Assembly: GCA_023143455.1 (NCBI GenBank)
Contig: JAGLHT010000005.1
Location: 1-64,000 of the forward strand
From: Desulfobacterales bacterium
Lineage (GTDB): Bacteria; Desulfobacterota; Desulfobacteria; Desulfobacterales; Desulfobacteraceae
DNA length: 64,000 nt
Direction: 5' to 3'
Both the position numbers and the translations under genes were made by a program. The first letter of the stretch is position 1; the number at the start of each line of letters is the position of its first letter. Of this stretch, positions 8,525 through 16,197 are shown piece by piece. Below the pieces are notes generated by a model that worked only from the letters and a program-made list of their open reading frames with translations, made no database searches and was not told the DNA's origin.

Positions 8525-9652
8525 ATGCGATATCGATTTTTAATTATAATAATGATTTTTTTCAATTTTAGTATCTCTTATGCTCAAGACAATGAAATCT
8601 GGACTTCATTTCGACAAAACAGAACAGACTTAATTGGATATAAAGACTCCAATCAAGAGGTTAAGATTAAGCCTAAGTTTGTTTTTTCAATTGCCAAGCA
8701 ATTTATAAATATAATTGCAGTGGTGGAAGAAATTGATAAAGAAAACCATGAAAGTTACTATTTACTTAAGAATGGGGAAAAGGTTGGTATAGACAATATC
8801 TATATTTGGGATAATACTCCTGATTGTGAGAGTGAAGAAAAAATAAGATTTAGAGATAAACTCACTGACAAAGTTGGATTTTTTGATAAAGACGGACAAA
8901 TAACAATCCCGGCTATTTATAATGAGGCTCTGCCGTTCAGAAATAATGTGACTGTAGCCTTGAAAAATGCAGAAAGAATTTGTTGGAATGAAACTAAATA
9001 TTCAGATCAAAACAAGTGTGAACATTGGAGTTGGAAAGACGGGGAAACCTATCTGATAAATGATAAAAATGAAATTCTAATTGAAAATTTTAATAATGAG
9101 AGTGACCTTGATTGGTTTTCACTAAAAATTATGGAAACTCAGAAAGATGAGTTAAATAGAGAATCATTTAAAGGAACAAATGGGAAATATTATTCATTTG
9201 TTAATTTTGAAAAGGAATTTAAAAATTGGTTTGAGTCGATTTTCCTTTTGTCAACAAACCTAAACTCTCTTACGAAAAATTGTTATACTGAAATTGCTTT
9301 TTGGTCAAATAACAAATCAGATTGGGTAAAAAGCATGGCGGACAGCTTTTTAGCAAAGAATAAAGAAATATTGATTGAACAAATTAATGATTTTCGACTA
9401 GGGAACATAGAATACTCCATTCGTAAAGAGAATTTAAACCCCTATATCTTTAATAGTGAAAAATATTCCACATATTTTGATTCCTGTGGGAATTCCAAAG
9501 AATGGCAGAACCCTGTATTTACTACTCTTGTTTCGCACAGAGATGAAAAAGGCATATTAGAATTAGATTTTAAAAACTATTTTGAATTCTTAAAAACCGA
9601 GAATGGATACAAATTGATAAGCTTAGGCTTAAAAGATAAGGAGTTAAAATAG
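8525..9652 (+). CDS. Secreted WG-repeat-like protein of unknown function
   Basis: A 375-residue protein with a clear signal peptide (MRYRFLIIIMIFFNF then SISYAQ, cleavage after about residue 20). Residues about 95-135 match a WG-type repeat (DKVGFFDKDGQITIPAIYNE followed by ALPFRN), and the preceding part (KPKFVFSIAKQF) looks like another, weaker unit. The C-terminal half is low in recognisable features. The frame extends upstream to 8492, but the ATG at 8525 has AGGAG 6 bases before it and creates the signal peptide. Probably exported to the periplasm. It is flanked by degraded genes, so it may be an accessory acquisition. Confidence 0.6.
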   Translation: MRYRFLIIIMIFFNFSISYAQDNEIWTSFRQNRTDLIGYKDSNQEVKIKPKFVFSIAKQFINIIAVVEEIDKENHESYYLLKNGEKVGIDNIYIWDNTPDCESEEKIRFRDKLTDKVGFFDKDGQITIPAIYNEALPFRNNVTVALKNAERICWNETKYSDQNKCEHWSWKDGETYLINDKNEILIENFNNESDLDWFSLKIMETQKDELNRESFKGTNGKYYSFVNFEKEFKNWFESIFLLSTNLNSLTKNCYTEIAFWSNNKSDWVKSMADSFLAKNKEILIEQINDFRLGNIEYSIRKENLNPYIFNSEKYSTYFDSCGNSKEWQNPVFTTLVSHRDEKGILELDFKNYFEFLKTENGYKLISLGLKDKELK

Positions 9653-9731
9653 AACAATAAATGTCCAGGCGTGAAACAATTGTTCAACACTGTGCGGTTG
9701 CGGCACGAAAATAAATACAAAGGCTTATTTG

Positions 9732-9842
9732 ATGGGAAAATGCAGTATCCAAGAAAAAAAGCCATCCCGGGCAACAATTGAAGTTTCAAAAAACCCTTTA
9801 GATGCTTTAGTAGAAATAGAATGTATTGCTGAAATAAAATAA
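9732..9842 (+). pseudogene. RidA-family C-terminal fragment
   Basis: A 36-codon frame whose residues 12-36 (SRATIEVSKNPLDALVEIEC) match the conserved C-terminal strand of RidA/YjgF proteins, including the arginine and the ALVEIE motif. The N-terminal two thirds of the usual 125-residue protein are absent; upstream sequence has no RidA similarity I can see. Treated as a relic. Confidence 0.6.
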
Positions 9843-9857
9843 GAAGAAAATCTTACA

Positions 9858-10316
9858 ATGCGTATAAAAGAAAAAGAGATAACAGATATCAAGGGCATCG
9901 AGGAAATAATCACTAAAGCCAAAGTTTGTCGTTTGGCTATGTCTCTTAACGACTGCCCCTATGTTGTACCTGTATGTTTTGGTTATAAAGATGAAATAAT
10001 TTATTTCCATTCTGCGAAAAAAGGCAAAAAAGTTGATATATTAAAACAAAACAATAAAGTCTGTTTTGAGTTTGATATTGATCATGAATTAGTGGAATCA
10101 GAAAAGGGTTGTAATTGGGGCATGAATTTCAAGAGTGTTATTGGCTTTGGAAAAACGTATTTTATTGAGAACCCAGAAGAAAAACAAAAAGCTTTAGACA
10201 TTATAATGCAACAATACACTACAAAACATTTTAAGTTCCCGGCAAAACAATTAAATAATACACTGGTATGGAAAATTGATATTGAGCAGATAACAGGAAA
10301 AAAATCAGGTTATTAA
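9858..10316 (+). CDS. Pyridoxamine 5'-phosphate oxidase family (NimA-like) flavin-binding protein
   Basis: A 152-residue protein with the split-barrel FMN-binding pattern of NimA-type proteins: CRLAMSLNDCPYVVPVCFGYKDEIIYFHSA, then GKKVDILKQNNKVCFEFD, then SVIGFGKTYFI. Such proteins bind flavin (or haem) and several reduce nitro compounds; many are only annotated as FMN-binding. Length is normal and the gene is intact. It sits between relics of RidA and LysE, so the neighbourhood gives no pathway clue. Confidence 0.85.
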   Translation: MRIKEKEITDIKGIEEIITKAKVCRLAMSLNDCPYVVPVCFGYKDEIIYFHSAKKGKKVDILKQNNKVCFEFDIDHELVESEKGCNWGMNFKSVIGFGKTYFIENPEEKQKALDIIMQQYTTKHFKFPAKQLNNTLVWKIDIEQITGKKSGY

Positions 10317-10340
10317 GCTTTCACAAAACAGGAGAATTAT

Positions 10341-10721
10341 TTGACAATTTATTCAGCAATAGGATTTTCACTGGCTATAATTGTTTTGGCAGCAACTCCA
10401 GGACCAGGCATGTTTGCCACCATTGCAAGAGCACTTGCATCAGGCTTCAGGCAAGCTTTTACTCTGATTTGTGGTATTGTTTTTGGTAACATTTCCTGTT
10501 CTTTGCCATTTTTGGACTCTCAATAGTTGCTCAAGCCTTGGGAGATTTATTAATTATTGTAACAATCGTTACTATTAGGAGCAACCTGTGTCTTAGGAAC
10601 ATATGCATTCCTTGCAAGCAGAGCACGACAGATGTTTTCAAATCAAAAAACCATTAAAAGGTTCAACCAAGCAGCCGGAGGTGTTATGGTAGGGGCTGGT
10701 GTTGCTTTGACAACAAGATAA
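10341..10721 (+). pseudogene. LysE-family exporter, deleted and frameshifted
   Basis: The first 55 or so codons (from TTG, with GGAG upstream) give a typical LysE/RhtB start (SLAIIVLAATPGPGMFATIA, then ALASGFRQAF). The frame shifts near 10490 and continues in another frame. The normal C-terminal end (FNQAAGGVMVGAGVALTTR then stop) reappears at about 10662-10721. The whole is 381 bases against about 615 for an intact gene, so an internal deletion plus frameshift has destroyed it. Confidence 0.75.
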
Positions 10722-10780
10722 AATAAAAAAAGAGAAATATAACAGATGGATGAACAAAAAGCAGGGCAAGAAACAGTGGA

Positions 10781-10876
10781 GCCAAAATAGATCCCAATGT
10801 GGTTTTTCCTCTGGATCTATTTAAAAAGATGGAACAAAAAAGAGTACTTGGCAGGCTTGCTGCTGATAGCTTTTGA
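10781..10876 (+). pseudogene. Fragment resembling glycine/betaine/D-proline reductase (GrdB/PrdB) family
   Basis: In the frame starting at 10781 the translation contains DPNVVFPLDLFKKMEQK and RVLGRLAADSF before a stop. It resembles the DxNVVxPLDRLrELxxeGxIGxxA segment of GrdB/PrdB-type reductases, many of which are selenoproteins. No start, no full domain, so a relic at most; recognised by eye only. Confidence 0.35.
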
Positions 10877-10907
10877 ACCACCAGCAACAAGGTTTTCATC
10901 TTTATGT

Positions 10908-12722
10908 TTATGAAGGGAAAGATGCCGCGTCTATATCAACCGCTACTGAACTTGTTCTCATCAAGCCGTTCATTCTACCTATTGTTATTGGAGCCTTTGT
11001 TTCTGCAAAAAAGGTAAGTGATTTAAGCAAACCATCATAAAAAGGTTTATCTTTTGCCTTTGCTGTTTCAAGTTTTGTTGCTGCGATTGTTGCTCTCCAA
11101 AGCAGCATCCACGCCATCATAACATCTCCTGTTGCATCTAAAAAAGGATGAGCATTTGCAAAAGCACTCAATACTTTTTCAGACATAGCTGCCTGCCCCA
11201 TGTGTAATGCCACTTCTGCAAGTTTATTAAAAAGTTCTTCAATGATCACAGCCTCAGTTTCAAGGGAAGGTATTTGTTTTGCAACAGCAATTGTTTTCTG
11301 CATTTCACCGAAAAGATCCATGATTGGCTTGCCTTTATTCAAACCAAGTTTCCTTCCAAGAAGGTCCATTGCCTGAACACCATTTGTTCCTTCATAAAGC
11401 ATGGTAATTCTGCAATCTCTTAAAAGCTGTGCAACTGGGTATTCTTCAATATATCCATATCCACCAAAAATCTGAACTCCCTGACTACAGATTTCAAAAG
11501 CCCGGTCAGTTACATAACCTTTTGCAACAGGAGTTAAAACCTCAATAAAACCTTCATATTTTTCTTTTTCTTCCTCGGTTTCAGCAATTTTTGCCATATC
11601 TGAGCAATAATTAACAAAATAAAGAAGGCTTCTTGCTCCTTCTACATAAATCTTCATTTCCATTAGTTGCCTTCTCACGTCAGGATGATTAATAATGGCA
11701 ACGGCTTTTGCTTCAGGATTCATCATCTCAAGAAGATTTTTTCCTTGAACTCTTGTTCTTGCATAATTAACAGCATGGATATATGAAGCAGATGCACAGG
11801 CAAAGCCTTGATATCCTACAAGAAGACGAGCTTCATTCATCATAAGAAACATGGCTTTCATGCCCTTGTTTTCTTCACCAAGAAGAGTACCGACACATTC
11901 TCCTTTGCCACCAAGAGCAAGAGAACAAGTGCTGTTACCATGTATTCCAAGCTTATGTTCAATACCGGTACAAACAACATCATTAGCATCGCCAATGGAA
12001 CCATCATCATTAACTCTATATTTTGGTACAAGGAAAAGGCTTATTCCTTTTGTCCCTTCAGGTCCGCCCTCTATGCGTGCAAGAGTTGGATGTATAATAT
12101 TATCAGCCATGTCATGGTCTCCACCTGATATGAAAATCTTTTCTCCCTTAATAGAAAATGTACCATCATCGTTTCTTGTAGCTGTAGTGGTTAAGGCTCC
12201 GACATCAGATCCTGCACCTGGTTCAGTCAAAAGCATTGTTCCGGTCCATTCTCCTGAAAAGAGTTTTTTTAAAAAAAGCTCTTTTTGCTTGTCCGTTCCA
12301 AAAGCCTCAACAAGTTTTCCTGCTCCGTGGGTAAGACCTGCATACATCATAAAAGGATGATTCGCACCATTAAAATATTCATAGGCAGCAGATGACGCTA
12401 ATCTTGGCATTCCTTGTCCGCCCCATTCGGGATCTTCGACCATGGCAAGCCATTCTCCTTCATTTAAAAGATCATAAGCCCTTTTAAATGATTTAGGTGT
12501 AGTGACCTCACCATTCTCAAAAGTACAGCCCTGCTCATCACCTTCTTTATATATGGGTAAAAGTTCTTTGATCGCAAAGTTTCTAGCTTCCGAAACAATC
12601 ATGTCTATTGTTTTTTTATTAAATTCAGCAAATTCTTCACTTTTATCAGCAAAATCCCCTGCCATAAATTGTTCATGAAGAACAAAGTCGATATCCCTTC
12701 TGTCTGCAATTTGTTGTGCCAT
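10908..12722 (-). CDS. Acyl-CoA dehydrogenase, long form with extra C-terminal domain
   Basis: A 604-residue flavoenzyme. It shows the N-terminal helical domain, the middle strand domain (LLTEPGAGSDVGALTTTA; IKGEKIFISGGDHD) and the C-terminal helical domain with IFGGYGYIEEYP and LYEGTNGVQAMDL. The glutamate of YEGT near residue 443 fits the catalytic base position of this family. The extra about 130 C-terminal residues and the total length match the 600-residue subgroup that includes 3-methylmercaptopropionyl-CoA dehydrogenase (DmdC), but the substrate cannot be deduced. FAD-dependent alpha,beta-desaturation of an acyl-CoA, with electrons to ETF, is the expected reaction. No ETF or thiolase genes are nearby. 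A palindrome upstream (12898-12915) may be an operator. Confidence 0.92.
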   Translation of the reverse strand: MAQQIADRRDIDFVLHEQFMAGDFADKSEEFAEFNKKTIDMIVSEARNFAIKELLPIYKEGDEQGCTFENGEVTTPKSFKRAYDLLNEGEWLAMVEDPEWGGQGMPRLASSAAYEYFNGANHPFMMYAGLTHGAGKLVEAFGTDKQKELFLKKLFSGEWTGTMLLTEPGAGSDVGALTTTATRNDDGTFSIKGEKIFISGGDHDMADNIIHPTLARIEGGPEGTKGISLFLVPKYRVNDDGSIGDANDVVCTGIEHKLGIHGNSTCSLALGGKGECVGTLLGEENKGMKAMFLMMNEARLLVGYQGFACASASYIHAVNYARTRVQGKNLLEMMNPEAKAVAIINHPDVRRQLMEMKIYVEGARSLLYFVNYCSDMAKIAETEEEKEKYEGFIEVLTPVAKGYVTDRAFEICSQGVQIFGGYGYIEEYPVAQLLRDCRITMLYEGTNGVQAMDLLGRKLGLNKGKPIMDLFGEMQKTIAVAKQIPSLETEAVIIEELFNKLAEVALHMGQAAMSEKVLSAFANAHPFLDATGDVMMAWMLLWRATIAATKLETAKAKDKPFYDGLLKSLTFFAETKAPITIGRMNGLMRTSSVAVDIDAASFPS

Positions 12723-12897
12723 TTTTTCCTCCCCGACCTTTGTTGGTAATATATTAAAAATGAATCTTTCCTCATTTATAAATCTAAATCAACCCATGTT
12801 TAAAAAAAATACAAACTTTGATTCTTTCTGCTATAAAAACAATTTGTTGTACCTTAATCATAATGCTTTTCGTTTCCATATAATCCTATTAATACAA

Positions 12898-12915
12898 AAT
12901 GAATCTCCATTCATT
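12898..12915. promoter_or_regulatory. Operator-like palindrome upstream of the acyl-CoA dehydrogenase
   Basis: AATGAAT, four bases, ATTCATT: a perfect 7+7 inverted repeat about 175 bases upstream of the minus-strand start. A related half, ATGAATCTTTCCTCATTT, occurs near 12758. The form is like TetR- or FadR-type sites; the regulator is not in view. Confidence 0.35.
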
Positions 12916-12966
12916 ATACTTTCAAAAATTATAGAGTCAATGATTTTTTAAAAAAAATACAAATTG

Positions 12967-13107
12967 ATGCAAAAAGGGCAGATATTTAAAATTCAAAAAT
13001 ATTGCCTGCATGATGGACCAGGAATAAGAACCACAGTATTTTTCCAAGGATGCCCGTTAAAATGCCAATGGTGTCACAATCCTGAAAGCCAGTCTTTTAC
13101 AAACTGA
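12967..13107 (+). pseudogene. Glycyl-radical-enzyme activase, N-terminal fragment
   Basis: A 46-codon frame with the start of a PflA-type radical SAM activase: [20 protein letters not shown] then [15 protein letters not shown]. The three cysteines of CxxxCxxC that bind the [4Fe-4S]-SAM cluster are present. The stop coincides with the first bases of an IS-end-like repeat, and the remaining about 200 residues are missing. Best read as an activase gene cut by a mobile element. Confidence 0.8.
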
Positions 13108-13166
13108 TCCTCCCCCGATATTGTGGAATCGGAGTTAAGACGTTATAATGCAAAACAGGGAGGGAA
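13105..13166. mobile_element. Insertion-sequence remnant, copy A
   Basis: Begins TGATCCTCCCCCGATATTGT and continues to GGGAGG. The first 24 bases and scattered later blocks (AGTTAAG, TATAATG) recur at 14286-14345. It separates the activase fragment from the glycyl-radical-enzyme C-terminal fragment. Only an end is left; no transposase. Confidence 0.55.
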
Positions 13167-13172
13167 AATCCA

Positions 13173-13286
13173 AACAACTACAGAGACCTTATTGTTAGAG
13201 TCGCAGGGTATAGTGACTATTTTGTTGATTTAACCCGGGCTTTGCAGGACGAAATAATTCAGCGAACAAATCACTGTGGGTTTTGA
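13173..13286 (+). pseudogene. Glycyl radical enzyme, C-terminal fragment with the radical-site glycine
   Basis: The frame gives [18 protein letters not shown] then [12 protein letters not shown] and a stop, the conserved C-terminal glycyl-radical loop (VRVxGYSxxFxxLxxxxQdEIIxRT). The glycine of RVAGY would carry the radical. Everything upstream of this about 37-codon stretch is missing. Together with the activase fragment and the 14023-14190 fragment it shows that a glycyl-radical-enzyme locus was broken up here. Confidence 0.8.
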
Positions 13287-13334
13287 AAGATTAAAAAATA
13301 AAAGACCCAACTAATAATTATTTAGCCCCATATA

Positions 13335-13859
13335 TTATTTCTTTCTCTTTAGTTTCATATAATTTTTATGATTAAGTAAAACAGCTAATTCCATAGAAGA
13401 AGGCCATTTGACTGCCCAAGCTTTGCCAGATTGATCAAAAACTTCCACCTTCAATACATCTGTCATAGTCACCCAAATAGGTAAGTTAACGCTAATCTCT
13501 GCTTGGTGCTCTTCTGTAATATACAAAGCTTTTCTTGGTTTGTCATCGTAGATCCAGCGCTTGTCTTCCCACGTTTTTTCCTTGAATAAGCTACGCCAAA
13601 ACCCCCTTGGCTTAATGTAATATCTTACGAAAATTACAGTTATTGGTCGATTACTGTCAGACCTAAGTATTAATTTATGCTGTGGTTGAATCTCACCAGC
13701 AATGCGCTTAAAGGAAAAATCAGATTTGCAAACCAATTTAGGCTGATCATTTTTATTATGCATACGCCTTACAAAATTGGCTATCCCTACAATCACTATG
13801 ACTATTCCAGTAATTGTGCCCCAAAATACTAATATTTCTGTTAAGCTCTCTGTTTCCAT
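13335..13859 (-). CDS. Single-span membrane protein of unknown function
   Basis: A 174-residue protein with one membrane segment (residues about 10-29, FWGTITGIVIVIVGIANFV), a basic stretch (RRMHNK) placing the rest in the cytoplasm, and a beta-rich soluble domain (KLILRSDSNRPITVIFVRYY; AEISVNLPIWVTM). No family motif is recognised. The ATG has GAGG 6 bases upstream. On the minus strand just before it is GTCTAAC (13914-13920 region) and a CCTGC.CAGT/ACTG.GCAGG hairpin that resembles an attC site, so it may be a cassette gene. It lies between pieces of the broken glycyl-radical-enzyme locus. Confidence 0.5.
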   Translation of the reverse strand: METESLTEILVFWGTITGIVIVIVGIANFVRRMHNKNDQPKLVCKSDFSFKRIAGEIQPQHKLILRSDSNRPITVIFVRYYIKPRGFWRSLFKEKTWEDKRWIYDDKPRKALYITEEHQAEISVNLPIWVTMTDVLKVEVFDQSGKAWAVKWPSSMELAVLLNHKNYMKLKRKK

Positions 13860-13934
13860 ATATCCTCTAAGATATAGCCCTGCGCAGTGTGTTTGATCAA
13901 CTGTGCAGGATCATTGTTAGACACCTTCTCATAT

Positions 13935-14022
13935 GTATCAAAGAATATTAGAGTTGTAAATAGAACTATGAATCAACTCTAATATATAGTTGAGTATGAT
14001 ATGTTTTTATAATGGCATTTGA
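13935..14022. repeat. 88-bp dispersed repeat, copy 1
   Basis: From TATCAAAGAATATTAGAGTT to the GATATGTTTTTATAATGGCA block; roughly 80 percent like 15993-16080. It directly precedes the 14023 fragment. Possibly a duplicated promoter region, since GATATG and TATAATGG are shared. Confidence 0.55.
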
Positions 14023-14190
14023 ATGGATAAAGAATGGATTGCCTCTTTTGGAACAGGAATATTTACAGAATTTCAGGGACAAAGGAGTCCAGGGCATACT
14101 GCATGCGGTGACATGATCTATACTAAAGGATTTTCAGATCTTAAAAAAGAGATACAAATCACTACGGATTTTGAAAATTTAAAACAATAA
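14023..14190 (+). pseudogene. Glycyl radical enzyme (PFL-like domain) internal/N-terminal fragment
   Basis: A 55-codon frame with TEFQGQRSPGHTACGDMIYT then KGFSDLKKEI. This matches the QRaPGHT...KiykkGflDfkkeI region near the N-terminus of glycerol-dehydratase-type glycyl radical enzymes. Start and stop here are accidental; the real protein would be about 800 residues. It is the third relic of the same locus. Confidence 0.6.
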
Positions 14191-14285
14191 AAACGCCGCA
14201 ACACAACCAGACCTTCACTGGAGTTATCATTCTTGACCAATCAAAGGTCAATGATACTTTTGTTACGCCAAGTATATTATATAAT

Positions 14286-14400
14286 GATCCTCCCCCGATA
14301 TTGTGGAAACATAGTTAAGCCAATATAATGGAAAATGGGAGGACAAAAACATGAGTATTAAACCAAGATGAAAATATGATCCTAATTTTGGACTCGAAGA
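14286..14400 (+). mobile_element. Insertion-sequence remnant, copy B, with dead transposase start
   Basis: The same TGATCCTCCCCCGATATTGT end as 13105, then an RBS (GGGAGG) and ATG at 14351. The translation MSIKPR-stop-KYDPNF looks like the first residues of an IS3-type OrfA with an in-frame TGA in place of an arginine codon, then loses similarity. The element is inactive. Confidence 0.5.
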
Positions 14401-14479
14401 AAAACCACCGCGTAGCGGTTCAGTTCAATATTTTTTAAAGTTGCTTTTGATATAATTCAATTGTGACATTGGTAGGGAG

Positions 14480-14654
14480 CTCCTGCTGGATGCCTTTTCT
14501 GAAAGTTAAGGACAAAGTAGATATGAATTTTGTTTTTTCAGGCGTTTAGGACCGCAGGCTGTTTGAGGGTGTATTTTCCCGAGTTGCTGCGGTTTAGCCT
14601 GGAAAAATAAAATTCCTACTTTGCTCCTTGTTCAGAAAAGATATCCAGCAGGGG
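14480..14654. repeat. Long imperfect inverted repeat (about 70-bp arms)
   Basis: The left arm 14480-14557 (starting CTCCTGCTGGATGCCTTTTC) pairs with the right arm 14587-14654 (ending CAGAAAAGATATCCAGCAGG) over nearly its whole length, with small mismatches and a loop of about 29 bases. It lies directly downstream of the flagellin gene and could act as its terminator or be a palindromic mobile repeat. Confidence 0.7.
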
Positions 14655-14695
14655 CGGTATGCGGTGGTATTAATCAGTTATAGAAGTATACTATT

Positions 14696-15532
14696 TCATC
14701 CTAAAACATTCAGGACTCTTTTTGATGCTTCACCAGCCTGAACATGGGCAAATGCCCTTGCTTTTGCGAGCAGTTTAATTCTGTTTAAATTAGAAGACTC
14801 TTCTGCAAAATCCAAATCTCTTATCTCGGACTCAGCGGAAAGTGTGTTTATACTGGTAGTAGACAGATTGTTAATTGTTGATTCCAATTGATTCTGGGTT
14901 GATCCAGCCTGGGACCGTTGCTTGTTAATGTAATCTATAGCCGCATCTGTCATCCCGATTGCTGCCGAGACGCCTTCATCGGTTGTTACATCAATATCTG
15001 CCAAAGTACCAAGAGCTTCATTGGAGATTTTTGAAGGATCAATGGAACCTAAAGATATTGCAATGGTTTCCCCTGAAGATGCACCAATCTGAAACTGTTT
15101 ATCTGTAAATGTACCAGATAATAATTTCTGACCGTTAAAAGAGGTATCATTTGCAATATTTCCCAAAGCTTCAAGGGATTTGCTAATATCCGCCTGAATC
15201 GCTTGACGGCTTTCAGTTGATTGTGATGCATTCCCTGCCTGAATTGCCTTAACCCTGATATTTTGAAGTAACTCTGTGGCCTGCTCCATGGCACCATCTG
15301 CCACCTGGACGATGGAAATGGCATCATTGGCATTGCGAATTGCCTGACCAAATCCTCTCGCCAAACTGGCAAGTTTATCGGCAATTATCATGCCTGATGC
15401 ATCATCTGCTGCTTTATTGATTCTTTTCCCTGTGGAAAGACGCTCTATTGATCCTGATAAATCCCTTTGACCTTTTTGCAATTGATAGCTGGAAAAGGCA
15501 CTGATCGGGTTTGTGTTGATTCGTAAACTCAT
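14696..15532 (-). CDS. fliC: Flagellin, short form
   Basis: A 278-residue flagellin. The conserved N-terminal D0/D1 helices (SLRINTNPISAFSSYQLQK; SIERLSTGKRINKAADDASG) and C-terminal helices (SAESEIRDLDFAEESSNLNR; LLAKARAFAHVQAGEASKRV) are both intact. The variable D2/D3 part is almost absent, giving a short filament subunit. It would be exported through the flagellar system and polymerise outside the cell. RBS AAAGGAGG precedes the ATG. No other flagellar gene is in the window, and no clear sigma28 promoter was found upstream. Confidence 0.95.
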   Translation of the reverse strand: MSLRINTNPISAFSSYQLQKGQRDLSGSIERLSTGKRINKAADDASGMIIADKLASLARGFGQAIRNANDAISIVQVADGAMEQATELLQNIRVKAIQAGNASQSTESRQAIQADISKSLEALGNIANDTSFNGQKLLSGTFTDKQFQIGASSGETIAISLGSIDPSKISNEALGTLADIDVTTDEGVSAAIGMTDAAIDYINKQRSQAGSTQNQLESTINNLSTTSINTLSAESEIRDLDFAEESSNLNRIKLLAKARAFAHVQAGEASKRVLNVLG

Positions 15533-15596
15533 TTTAACCTCCTTTTATTTCCCAGATTATTCTATAATTATAAGGGATTATAAGAATAAATCAAAC

Positions 15597-15631
15597 AAAA
15601 AAATAAAAAACCCCTGATCAGACACTAGGGG
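15597..15631 (-). terminator. Rho-independent terminator of the SEC-C gene
   Basis: On the minus strand CCCCT, an 11-base loop and AGGGG are followed by a run of T (A-run at 15597-15610 on the plus strand). It lies between the SEC-C gene and flagellin. Confidence 0.6.
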
Positions 15632-15660
15632 CGATATAAAATGAATTGATGTAAAAAACC

Positions 15661-15948
15661 TTATTTACTGCAGCATTTTTTATACTTTTTATCGCTTCCA
15701 CATGGACAGAGATCATTGCGTCCCACTTTTTTTTCGATAATTTTTGTTTTTACCGGATTCAACAATATTTCTAAGGCGGTGATATCCTCAGGTTTATCTG
15801 GTTTCAATTCAATTGTATGTTTCCAACCGCTTTCTTTAAATATTAATTCTAATTCTTTCACTCTTTCTTCTGTTTGTACATTTACAAGGGCGGGATTCTT
15901 TTTTGTTCCCAATTTTGCTGTCTTTTTACCATTAAATATTTTTTCCAT
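15661..15948 (-). CDS. SEC-C/SWIM metal-binding motif protein (PBPRA1643 type)
   Basis: A 95-residue protein. The C-terminus is a SEC-C zinc-binding motif, [18 protein letters not shown], with the CxC...CC pattern. The N-terminal part ([57 protein letters not shown]) matches a small family of stand-alone SEC-C proteins. Zinc binding is expected; the partner is not known. A terminator follows it. Upstream is one copy of the 88-bp repeat, which may carry its divergent promoter. Confidence 0.8.
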   Translation of the reverse strand: MEKIFNGKKTAKLGTKKNPALVNVQTEERVKELELIFKESGWKHTIELKPDKPEDITALEILLNPVKTKIIEKKVGRNDLCPCGSDKKYKKCCSK

Positions 15949-15992
15949 CTTTTCTCCATTAAGGTATTATATAAGCTCTTTGCAATAGTTTT

Positions 15993-16080
15993 GTATCAAA
16001 AAACGTTAGAGTTGTAAATAGGGCTGTGAATCAATAGTATATATATTTGAATATGATATGTTTCTATAATGGTATTGAAA
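15993..16080. repeat. 88-bp dispersed repeat, copy 2
   Basis: Similar to 13935-14022 from TATCAAAAAACGTTAGAGTT through GATATGTTTCTATAATGGTA. It lies between the divergent SEC-C and EamA genes. Confidence 0.55.
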
Positions 16081-16197
16081 GAGAGCCCCTGCAGGATATC
16101 TATTACCAAATTTTTACTATTCAGTTGCAATTAGTTCAAAATTCAAGTAGCTTTTCTGTGCATTAATGCAAAGAACTCGTGAAAAGGTTATATATCA

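Noticed and set aside
10341-10526. Short intact LysE-like protein
   Set aside because: Ends by frameshift after 60 codons while the true LysE C-terminus is found further on; scored as a pseudogene.
12760-12951. 63-codon frame upstream of the acyl-CoA dehydrogenase
   Set aside because: AT-driven translation in a promoter/operator region, no RBS.
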